From assembly GCA_002633005.1 (NCBI GenBank), contig NMRA01000716.1:48596-112595 (forward strand): a stretch of 64,000 bases of DNA, written 5' to 3'. Position 1 is the first letter of the stretch. Every line of letters begins with the position of its first letter. The translations under genes and the position numbers were made by a program. This DNA is from Phoronis australis (taxonomy: Eukaryota; Phoronida; Phoronidae). This document shows, piece by piece, positions 23,510 through 35,500 of the stretch. The notes below the pieces were generated by a model. That model worked only from the letters and a program-made list of their open reading frames with translations, did not search any database and had not been told where the DNA came from.

Positions 23510-26500
23510 TGTGTGTGTGTACTTGCTGTGGAATTTACTGTCGTTAAAACTTTTCGCAACTCCACCGTTTTCAAGAGCCAAATCTATTCATTAGAAACCC
23601 CTTTGTCAGTTTTTGATGATTATACCATAAGCAAAAGATAAATAATTTAATGCATAAGTAATTATCATTTTGTGTGACTAGTTCCAAAATATTTTTAATA
23701 TCTAAAATAAGAGCTTTTAGTCGTAACATAAAAAATGAACCAGAGAGGTTATATAAATGACTGGTCAAGCCATCAAGGAAATCGTTTTAATACTTTAAAA
23801 GATTTCTACTCTATTAAAACTAAACTTTTAGAGTATGGATCCCTCACACTTGCTGTGGATAAACACTTGCTGCAGATAACTTAGAGAGTCATCCATCCAA
23901 AATTATACATCCTTATATATTATAATTAATTGGGCCTTTGGTGCCGTTTAATGTAATTACATTCTTCAGTAAAACTTCGGAATGCAGCGACATTTACGAA
24001 AAATGCTATAAAATGTTCCAAGTATATATCTGAAATTTGCAGATAAAGGTTTCCCGGTAGATAAAAAATGGAAGACATCTATCACGTGGCTTTAAAATGT
24101 ACTGTGGGTAGTTCATCACACTGGTTGCTGTGTAGGACTTTCCATAAACGTTTAGAAAGAAACTATTTCCTTCAGAAAGTAAAGGTAGTATATGTTACCA
24201 TAAACCGGACGTATTGAAACACATTTCTACTTTTGTTATGTTACTAAAGAAAGTGGACTCTTGGAATAGCAATCTTCATAAAAATGGACAGTGTTATTTT
24301 GAACACCTGTTGCATAGTTGTCACAGTCAAAATTTATGAGCGAAAAAATGAATCAGCTGGATTGAGAAACAGGACTTCGGGTTAAAGATCGGGATATCTG
24401 GTTCTAAGCCAAAATGTAAGGGTGAAATGCTCGCTGCAAAACTCAAAGACACACCGACAACGTTTTTTGTGGGACGGGACATGTAAAGCCCAGAAATGCC
24501 CGGCATCGTTTTTGTTGTTGTTTTTTCATAGCAAAAACCAATGAAACGTCCTGATTTTTTGTAAGTCGAGCGGTAACATATGTACGTTCTATTTGTGAGA
24601 ATAGAGGGCACTGTTGAAGGTAATCCCAGGAGTGAAATGCGGAAAACAATACACTTGGCGACTTATTCGACTTGATCAGAAACTGCAAAATATTTGTGTG
24701 TATTAAGAAAACATATTTTCAGTCGCAAAATAATCGTCTACAGGTGATAAAATTCTGTGACAAGGAACACAACGCAGAGGCTCCAAACAAGCATAACCGG
24801 AAGTGCAACTCAAAAAGCGTCTGGGAAGTCATGCGGGAGAACGCAGATTTTAGAGGTAGTTGTTTTCTATTATCTCTCGCATGTGTCTTAGCCAAAGGGG
24901 AGTTAACAATTAATTACATATAGGGAAAACAGGAAAATTGGTTTTTTATCATGCAAACTTGATAGTATGGAACGCGGAATATTGATGCAGGCAAAAGCCA
25001 TAAAAATATCTAGAGGAAAATAACCAATGCACAGTTGTCGCCCCACGTTCAGGAGTTTTGGAAGCATTCAGTTAGGCTCCCACATAGGGATATCGGATGG
25101 AACACACTGAACCTACACTCCAATGCATGTATAGTATAGGTATACCGAAGTCAAGTGCTAGAACATAGGCGTAGTCTATCCAAAACAGGTACAGCAGAAG
25201 GATAATGTTACTAAAGGGAACCTTAAACTTAAGTTCATAATGATGTAATGGTGTTTTTGGAGATTAATAAATTTAAGTTTTCCTCAGGGTCACATTGATT
25301 TGACGCAGACCATGTTTGAGCACGCACACGAACAAGGAATTTTCAGTTATGGTCAAATGGTTCGCGTGACAATTGGTGCAGCTGTTTACGTGTAATTATC
25401 AAACGAGATTTTGCCTGCATTTTTCATCGTACCTGTTGATGAATTTTGTAATGCTCCCATTTTTGTTTTAGAAAATAACAATCCACCACTAAGTCCTTCT
25501 GTTAGTGTCGACACTACACCCAATTTCAAAGTTGTCCAGAAGGGCGAAAAATACATAGTACTAGTTATAGACACAAGTGGTAGTATGGACGTAAGTATTG
25601 ACTCCAATTTCTGGGAATGGTGTTATCTCTTTTGATGCTCATATTTTAAAGTACAAGTACGAGTACAAGAACCAGGGCTTCTGTATCTAATTTTTCGTTA
25701 TTTCATATGGACTTTTGATATGCTTTTGGTTTCCCGTTTACAGCAAATGGAACTTCTTTTCAGGTACTGTTAGCATGTTTTTACTTGAAGTTGACAAATA
25801 AAATGATGTTGCAACTGCTGGTGTTACTACCACGATCAGTACCCCAACTTATAGGGACTCCATGCCAATGCCGCTTTTCTTCAGGATAACAAAAGACTTT
25901 TGAAAGCTAGGCAAGCAAGCACGCAGTATCTAAAGACTTATGTGGAAAATGGAGCTCACGTGGCTATTGTGGCATTTGCAAGCGCTGCCAGAATACTGCA
26001 CGGAATGAGAAGCATCCGTGGTAAAAGTGACAGAGAATCACTCATCAACAGCCTTCCAACAGTGGCGACAGGTGGCACGTGCATAGGAGGTGCTTTGAAC
26101 AAAAGTCTCGAGGCAAGACCCTTACCTTATATTATCTGTTTTGGTATCTCCCCCAAGTATGCCCCGGGCGTCCACATGTGTTGCTACGCATCTCAATGTA
26201 CAAGCGCTATTTGGTGTAGTCATGGATATTAGATAAACTAGGAAACAAACACCTGAATGGTCTGTTTTTTTAACAATTGGCAGATTGACCATTGAAGTAA
26301 ATTTTTAAGTTTGCAGCATGTTCCAGTGGCAAGGTTACTAATTATGTCTATTTAAAAACTTTTAAAACTGGCTCGTTACAGATATTAGAAAACAACGGCG
26401 CAGCTTCCGGTGGATATATACTTCTTTTATCTGATGGCGAAGATTATTGTGACAAACAGTCTACTGATCTCAAACAAGCCTTAATTGAAAAGGGGGTCAT

Positions 26501-29500
26501 TGTCGATACCATACGATTTTCTGATGGCGCAGACAAAATGTTAGACTCGTTTGCTAAAGACACAGGTGGAATTCCAATGTTTTCATCTGACGGAGACACC
26601 AGCACCTCTCTCAAGAACAATTTCGAGAAAATCACCATGGAAAGGACGCCCGAAAAAACGGTCGTGAAGGTTAGTTTTTTGTTTGATTGCAAATTGGCTT
26701 CAATATTTACAGAAAAAGACAGCCCACATCTACATTAGAATTCTCTGATCTTTAACCTAAATTATGCTCTTACTTACGTTTGCTCAGTATGTCTTCCGAA
26801 CGGGCATGTGGCATTTCACGTGTCCTTTTTCTGACGTTGCGTAAGTCGAAACTTTGTTCAATTACCAACTTGAGAAAGTTAAACCAGAAATAGTCATTTA
26901 TGGGGCCCTGTATATTGGAAACTGTTTTTTTATGAATAACAGACAACACAGTGTGGAGAAAACTACAAGGATGTGTCCCATAGACTCCGGGATCTCACCA
27001 AAAAGCAAAATCACGCAAAATGACGAGGGTGAAATGCGAGTGTGCTCGAAACCTTGCCAGCGCAATCTTGCGGAATAGCTGCCACTGAAGTGATTGGTCG
27101 TGGACGTTGGAATATTGCACGACCCAAATAAAGGCAGATTGCAATTTGTTTGCTTTCAGAAAATTTTTACTTATTCTCATATAAAATCCATAGTTTTGTG
27201 GATATTTGAACTATACAAAAAATTGTCGAAAACTTTATATATTTTTCGGGACAATGTTTACTTTTTGGAAGGTTGGAATAGAGGGATGGAGACGATGCAT
27301 ATAAATATAACTATTAGTAAAATACAATAAAAGCCAGTTCTGTGGGGGGTGCGTGTGTGTATGCGCTTGCGTCTGTGTCTGTGTATGTATGTGCGTGCCT
27401 GTGTGTATGTGTGTCGGTCTCTGTCTCTGCGTCTGCCTGTGTCCGTGTTCCTGAATTTGTGTGTATGCATGTATAAAAGCCGGAGATCCTCCAAGCAAAA
27501 GTCTCTTGAGTGAGAACCATATTAGTGTGCACTACAATTTAATAAAAACTAGAAAGATTATTGTCACGGTGTGACAATAATGGACTCTGCGCGTGCGTAT
27601 TAAAGGAATTGTTATGGGAAGTTACTGACAGTAACCCGGTTACCAATATGAAAAGGAATTCTTTAAAATTGTAGGAGAAATTACATGTTTATTTTGATGA
27701 CCTTTCCACTAACTGACCTCTTCCGGTGCATTATGAACCCCGATGAGGGAATAATTGTAAAACCAATTTAAAGTGTCGTTAATGCTAAGAATCACAGATG
27801 TTTTACTTTAAGCACTTAAGAACACAACATGAATGAATTGGTCAAACTTTCAGAAGAAAAATGCACCTAATGACCCCATGGGTTCACCAAATGACCCAAA
27901 AATTAAAAATTCAAACTCAATCGCATTTAGTAAACAGGTATGTAATTTTGAAGTCACTAGTTCAAAATTTTAATTTTGCACTCAATGATCTTTGACCTAT
28001 TTTTTCTGATTGGTTAGGCCTATTGCGTAGTTAGTAGGTTGTTCAATTGGCATGTTGACTTACACTAGTCTGCTGAAATTGAAAAGAATTCCTTGAAAAA
28101 CGTAAGATATAACTTTTAGAACGTTAGATGACCTTTGCACTAACTGACCATATCCGGTGCATTTTAAGCATCTTTAGGAGAATTATTGCGAAGCCCATGG
28201 AAAATGTGTATAATGCCGAGAATCACAGTTGTCTAACGGTTGACACATCAGAATACTTGCTGATTGAAAAGGTCAAATTTTCAGAAGAAAAAAATGCACC
28301 TAATGACCCCATGTTTGCACTAAATGACCTGAAACTTTGGATTCCGATTTGATTTACCTGTGACAATCAGACCTGTCAATTTGAAGTGTCTAGCTCAAAA
28401 TTTTAGTTTGCACCTAGTGACCTTTGACCTATTTCACCTGATTGGATTACCCGATTTCTTAGAAAAGTAAGTTTTAAAATTGTCATGTTGACTTATACCT
28501 GTGCACCGAATTTGAAAGAGATAGCTTTAAAACTGAAGGAGGAGTAGCATTTTGAAAATTATATGACCTTTGCACCAAACGACCTTTTCCGGTGTAATAT
28601 GGAATATGATTATATAACCAATCAAAATTTATATACTGTCAAAAGTCATATGCTGAATTTAAAGACCGTACCTGCACCCAATTTGGAGTTATTAAGCCTC
28701 AAAGTTGGTCGGAAGAAGAATAAGAATAAGAAGAATAAGAACTAGAAAGATTATTGTCACGGCGTGACAATAATGGACTCTGCGCGTGCGTATTAAAGGA
28801 ATTGTTATGGGAAGTTACTGACAGCAACCCCGTTTACCAAATTCTTTAAAATTGTAGGAGTAATTACATGCTAATGTTTTGATGACCTTTCCACTAACTG
28901 ACCTCTTCCGGTGCATTATGAACCCCAGTGAGGGAATACATGTATTTGTGCAACCAATTTAAAGTACAGTTAATGCTAAGAATCACAGATGTTTTGCTTT
29001 AAGCACTTAAGAATACAACATGAATTAATTGGTCAAACTTTCAGAAGAAAAATGCTCCTAATGACCCCATGGATGCACCAAACGACCCAAAAATTTAGAA
29101 TTCAAACTCAATCGCGATTAGTAAACAGATATATAATTTTGAAGTCTCTAGCTCAAAATTTTAATTTTGCACTCAATGACCTTTGACCTATTTTTTCTGA
29201 TTGGTTAGGCCTATTGCGTAGTTAAGTAGGTTGTTCAATTGGCATGTTGAGATACGCTAGTGTGCTGAAATTGAAATGAATTCCTTGAAAAACGTAAGAG
29301 ATATAACTTTTTGAACGTTAACTGACCTTTGCACTAATTGACCCTATCTGGTGCATTATAAGCGTCTTTAGAAGGATTATTGCAAAGCCCATGGAAAATG
29401 TGTGTAATGCTGAGAATCACAGTTGTCTAACGGTTGACACATCAGTGTACTTGGAGAATGAAAAGGTCAAATTTTCAGAAGAAAAATGCACCTAATGACC

Positions 29501-32500
29501 CCATGTTTGCACTAAATGACCTGAAACTTTGGATTTTAAATTGAATTATCTGTGCCAATCAGAACCGTGAATTTGAAGTGTCTAGCTCAAAATTTTAGTT
29601 TGCACCTAATGACCTTTGACCTGTTTAACCTGATTGGATGACCCAATTGCTTAGAGAAGTAACTTTTTAATTTGTCATGTTGACTTATACCTGTGCGCTG
29701 AAATTGAAAAGAATTCTTTGAAAAACGTAAGAGATATAACATTTTGAACGTTACATGACCTTTGCACTAATTGACCTTATCCGGTGCATTTTAAGCATCT
29801 TTAGGAGAATTATTGCAAAGCCCATGGAAAATGTGTTTAACGCTGAGAATCACAGTTGCCTAACGGTTGACACATCTGAATACTTGCTGATTGAAAAGGT
29901 CAAATTTTCAGAAGAAAAATGCACCTAATGACCCCATGTTTGCACTAAATGACCTGAAACTTTGGATTCCGATTTGATTTACCTGTGGCAATCAGACCTT
30001 TTAATTTGAAGTGTCTAGCTCAAAATTTTAGTTTGCACCTAATGACCTTTGACCTGTTTCACCTGATTGGATGACCCGATTACTTAGAAAAGTAAGTTTT
30101 TGAATTGTCATGTTGACCTTTACCTGTGCACCGAATTTGAAAAAGATAGCTTTAAAACTGAAGGAGGAGTAGCATTTTGAAAATTATATGACCTTTGCAC
30201 CAAATGACCCCTTCCGGTGCAATATGGAATATGATTATATAACCAATCAAAATTTATATACTGTAAAAAGTCATATGCTGAATTTAAAGACCGTACCTGC
30301 ACCCAATTTGAAGTTATTAAGCCTCAAAGTTGGTCGGAAGAAGAATAAGAAGAATAAGAAGAATAAGAATAAGAACTAGAAAGATTATTGTCACGGCGTG
30401 ACAATAACGGACTCTGCGCGTGCGTATTACTGTAATTATTATGGGAAGTTACTGACAGCAACCCGTTTACCAATATGAAAAGGAATTCTTTAAAATTGTA
30501 GGAGAAATTAGATATCAATTTTTTGATGACCTTTCCACTAATTGACCTCTTCCGGTGCATTATGAGCCCCGTTGAAGGACTAATTGTTAACTCGATTAAA
30601 AGTGTGGTTAATGCTAATAATCACAGATGTTTTACTTGAAGCACTTCAGAATACAAGATGAATGAAGTGGTCAAACTTTTAGAAGAAAATTGCACCTAAT
30701 GACCCCATGGGTGCACCAAATGACCCAAAAATTTAAAATTCAAACTCAATCGCATTTAGTAAACAGATATGTAATTTTGAAGTCTCTAGCTCAAAATTTT
30801 AATTTTGCACTCATTGACCTTTGACCTATTTTTTTCTGATTGCTTAGGCCTATTGCGTAGTTAAGTAGGTTGTTCAATTGGCATGTTGACTTACACTAGT
30901 GTGCTGAAATTGAAAAGAATTCCTTGAAAAACGTAAGAGATATAACATTTTGAACATTACATGACCTTTGCACTAATTGACCCTATCCGGTGCATTATAA
31001 GCGTCTTTAGGAGAATCATTGCAAAGCCCATGGAAAATGTGTTTAACGCTGAGAATCACAGTTGTCTAACGGTTGACAAATCAGAATACTTGTTGATTGA
31101 AAAGGTCAAATTTTCAGATGAAAAATGCACCTAATGACCCCATCTTTGCACTAAATGACCTGAAACTTTGGATTCCAATTTGATTCACCTGTGGCAATCA
31201 GACCTGTCAATTTGAAGTGTCTAGCTCAAAAATTTAGTTTGCACCTAGTGACCTTTGACCTATTTCACCTGATTGGATTACCCGATTACTTAGAAAAGTA
31301 ATTTTTTAAATTGTCATGTTGACTGATACCTGTGCACCGAATTTGAAAAAGATAGCTTTAAAACTGAAGGAGGAGTAGCATTTTGAAAATTATACGACCT
31401 TTGCACTAAACGACCTTTTCCGGTGCAATATGGAATATGATTTTATAGCCAATCAAAATTTATGTTCTGTCAAAACTTATGTGCTGAATTTAAAGACCGT
31501 ACCTGCTCCCAATTTGGAGTTATTAAGCCTCAAAGATGGTCGGAAGAAGAATAAGAAGAATAAGAATAAGAATAAAATTGAAAAAAACCCAGGAACAACA
31601 GGACTCTGCGCTTACACGCGCAGAGTAATAAGAATAAGAATAAAATTGAAGAAAACCCAGGAACAACAGTCCTCTGCGCTTACACGCGCAGAGTAATAAA
31701 AATAAACAATAGAAAATACGCAAAGGTGATTGTTATGCAATGTACATACATTGGATAACATATGGTATCAATAGCATAAGTTATTAACAAATAAATGTAC
31801 ATATAAGCCCGACTCCTCTGTAAGAATACAGTGGTGCTACATATATACATACATACATACATACATACATACATACATACATACATACATACATACATAC
31901 ATACATACATACATACATACATGTGTCAGCACTTCACGTAACACGGCATGAAGAAAGTTTGAAAAATCATTTATGTTTGTGAAAATAATTTACAGGATTA
32001 AAGCACATGTAATAACAACCAAGCACTATTCACCTGTTCTGCTTTGTGCTAGGTTATGGACGAACTTGTTACACTGAAAGGCCATGCGTTTAAAAACGTA
32101 ACGTTTAATATTGACGGCGATGTTGGCTCAAACACTACAGTGTATGTTACGTGGACCTCTTCCCGGGAGTTCATCGCTTCAATCGTTACCCCCGATGGAT
32201 CCTTGCTTGACGCGTCAGCCGTTATGTACAACGACGCGTCTAAAAGCCTTGAGATTGTCATTCCTGGGAAAGCAATAGCTGGTATTTGGACGATAATTTT
32301 CAACAGTCGTTCACCCTCTCAAAGTCATGTTCAGGTATCCGTAACATCAAGGGCGAGGGAGGAGAGTGTGGAGCCGGTCAGACTTTCTGTGGCGACGTCC
32401 ATTGCAGGAGAAGCCACTGTGGACTTAAAGGGTAAGTTGCTACAAAGGCAAATGATTCTGATGAGTAGTTCAGTAACCCAGTGCTCTCTAAATTACGACT

Positions 32501-35500
32501 GGAAGTAAGATCACTTAGTTCAATCGAAAAACTTCCTGATTACAATGCGGCTCATAGCTGTCGATATCACCATTTAGCTACCCACTATTCAGTTTTTAAA
32601 GCCCCACCGACTACACAGACTACACATTTTTATTTACATGTAACTAGGCGTACAGAAAATCCCAATGTTGTAACCTGACTTAGTCCACTGTCTTGTTACT
32701 GGATTAACTATCAAGGATTTACTTAAATCAGTAAGACGTTTATTATGAAATGGACTAAATCTATGATCTAATCAGACGCAAAGATACAGATAGAAAATTC
32801 ACATTTCAGAGCCGAAGAAATCACGAGTTGCCATCTACGCCACCGTGCGCAAAGGTTATTTGCCAGTAACTGGAGCAAAGGTATATGCTATCGTTGAAAC
32901 CGGCACGTCAGTTATTTCTCAACAACTATTCGACGGCGGGGCAGGTAATTAGGGCAAACATCTTACAAAAGGGTCTTACCAAACGTTTTTTCTGCAATAA
33001 GCTGAAAGATGGATAACGCGTTATTGTTTAATATCATGTTACGATGTGAAATGTTAATCGGTCAAATAAGAATGACTCAGCTGGACTGAGAGGTAGAACA
33101 ACTACAGAAGTGAGATTGTACACTACTCCTTAAACCATATGAGCTGTGACCAAATTCGACACTTCCATGTACAACCGAAATTCACAAGAGCATAGAACAT
33201 ATCGTGCGTGTCAGCCTACATGTACAGTAGCTCATTTCGTTTTCAAACACAATACAAAACAATTCACATCTAGACTTCTGATCCTCAAATTTCCAAAGTG
33301 TCCAAGTTTCGTGTACGTTAGGGTCGTGAGAATCCTTAACCCACCACTGCATTACAACGTAATGTTAGGCACAGTTGTGAACATTACAAGATGCAATAAC
33401 GGGACATCTGGAGCTACATGTACAGGGTAGACCGTACCGTAATAACATGCCGACCGCGTTTTCTTTTTTAATCGTACTTTGAGATGGACCGGTAAATATG
33501 GGTTCATTGTCTGAAAAAGTACGCAAATACACAGAAATATGCCGTCGGGCATTAACACAATGGCGTCAGCACGTAAATACCAATGAATTGCGTCGCAAAG
33601 GGGTGAAAAGCTTCAAAAAGTGGGGCGGTCACGACAAAATCAGGACAGTCGGTATTGAAGTAAACAAGGCCGATTTCGCCAGAAATCTCCCACACGCAAT
33701 GACGTCCTTGTGGCCATGACAAATTAGTCCAACTTTTGTCGTAATATCTAGCATATTGTCGCGCTTTGTTCAGCGTTCAATGTGGCGTTATTGCGCCACA
33801 CTGCGTATCGTTAATTTCTCCATGGACATGCAAACTAAGTTGTTGCGACTTCGGCGTGACGCAACTTGTCCCAAAACGGCGTCAAGATTTAGAAAAAAAT
33901 GAACCGGGTTTAGTTGAAAGGAAATGGATATTTAGTCACAATTAGGACGACTAAATTATGTTAAAATTTGACCTTGTCCAGTTTATTTTGAAAGCAACTG
34001 TGTTCTGAGTATTAGCTTGATATAACTAGATGATAGGTCTGATCGAAATGATTTTTGCCTTTCAACGATTTTCACAATGGGTCTATGGCGAACAGGCAGA
34101 CATTCTCTCGCCCGGCGCGTAATTCAAGGAAGCATTCATAACAAACAGTGCTTAAAACTTTATTTTCTCATGTTTAGCTGTACGAAAATGGGCCCATCAT
34201 TCCAAAACCAACTTCCTCGAATTGCTTCTGACAGTGATGGGATTTTACTTCCGTTGCCACAAAGAACATCCACCTAAGAGAAAACAAGCTTCATAGAGAA
34301 GGCTGGCCAGCCATTACAAAATTTGATCGTTTCCATTTAGGTGTAAGTCTTCTGTCAGTTTCAATTAAATATTCGAATCAACAGTAACATTGAACGGAAC
34401 GTGTATTTTCCAGTGTTCTAGGTTTAACAATAATTTTATTCTGGATTTGTTTTATAATTTTCATGAAGGAGCTGATGCGAACGTCGAGGATGGCGTGTAT
34501 TCGGGATATTTCACCAACTTCACTGGAAATGGAAGATACAGCGTCAGGGTAAAAGCTTCATTTTTACCAAACATAACAAAGATCAAAACGTCGCCTGGAG
34601 AAAACCGGCCAATATATAACCATACACTGAAGTCTAGTAAGTCATTTGTCAATCGTATCAATTGACGAATATTTGTTTCGTATGCTTACGAAAAATTATC
34701 GCTTATTTATAACATGTTTATAAAAGATATCTAACCAAGCCCATTTTGAAAACGTTTGACGGAGGTTGAAGTCTATGGGACCTTGTTCATCTACTAAGGA
34801 TCGATGAAATTGATTTTCTCAACTTGCAATCTATTTTTTACGTTTGCATCTTTGAATTAAAGGCTTCTGGCCCAAAGTACAAACAAAGTATAAAGAGGCA
34901 CATTTGCACACGCGGTCAATCCATTTAAGAGTTGTTCTCGTATTTCAAGGGCAGAATACACATTTTTAACATCAGATATCTCTGGATTAGCTTGCAGGCG
35001 TATACAGGATTCTTGAGTTGGGTGCTTCCATTGAACGTCTTTCATAAAACGTGACCTAAGTTCACAATATCCCTTGCAAATCAACAGGAAGTGGTATTCA
35101 TCCTCTGCAAGACCATCATTGCAAATCAAACACAATCTATTGTAATATTCTACTTTCACGTGTCTACCCACTTCCAGTGGCGGATTTAGGGGGGGTTCAA
35201 GGGGGCCATGCCCCTCCTAAAAGTCTACCAGTTACCATTTGTGAGTTTGGGTGCGAATTGCTGTCTAGCACATGCGCGCAACCATGGGGGGGGTGAATAA
35301 ACGATACATAAGCCATGAAGAAACCCGTTTACCGTTTTTTTCAGTAAACAGGTACACAAACCCAAAACTTCGAGGCCCTGCATCCCCACATGTGAGGCTA
35401 TGCGCGCATCTACCGAAATTCTGGTTATTCATGTGCCCTGCCTCCCCTAATTCAAAATCCTGGATCCGCCCCTGACTTCCACTTGTAGTCAATGGTTGGA

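Larger units (their letters stand above)
22772..24743 (+). other. CLCA copy 2 intron 5
   Basis: Contains the CCCACGAGACAT repeat block near 22953-22975, a (GT)n microsatellite and dispersed repeat copy B. No coding content. Confidence 0.55.
27549..31700 (+). repeat. Intronic composite tandem array carrying DR1 sites
   Basis: Three large head-to-tail units (27549-28740, 28741-30374, 30375-31565) plus two short terminal units (to about 31700). Each large unit starts ACTAGAAAGATTATTG with a 25-bp palindrome, then contains related monomers of about 433 bp, and ends in a GAATAAGAA-rich tail. Units 1 and 3 hold two full monomers and a truncated one; unit 2 holds three and a truncated one, which explains its extra ~440 bp. 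Every full monomer carries TGACC words and a TGACCTTTGACCT motif. Protein-like frames are short and interrupted, so it is not a gene. It lies inside intron 9 of CLCA copy 2. Confidence 0.92.

Noticed and set aside
23322-23594. Cys/Val- and His/Thr-rich frames
   Set aside because: Produced by the (GT)n microsatellite.
25288-25394. Possible extra CLCA exon (MFEHAHEQGIFSYGQMV)
   Set aside because: The acceptor phase does not fit exon 6 (a stop appears at once), and exons 6 and 7 already join in phase.
27235-27532. His/Thr-rich minus-strand frames
   Set aside because: Derived from a degenerate TG-rich low-complexity stretch.
27549-31700. CRISPR-like array
   Set aside because: Repeats are ~433-bp monomers in a eukaryotic intron, without short direct repeats and unique spacers or cas genes.
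33498-33719. 73-codon frame in CLCA copy 2 intron 11
   Set aside because: The aligned copy 1 intron does not keep it open, and no family is recognised.
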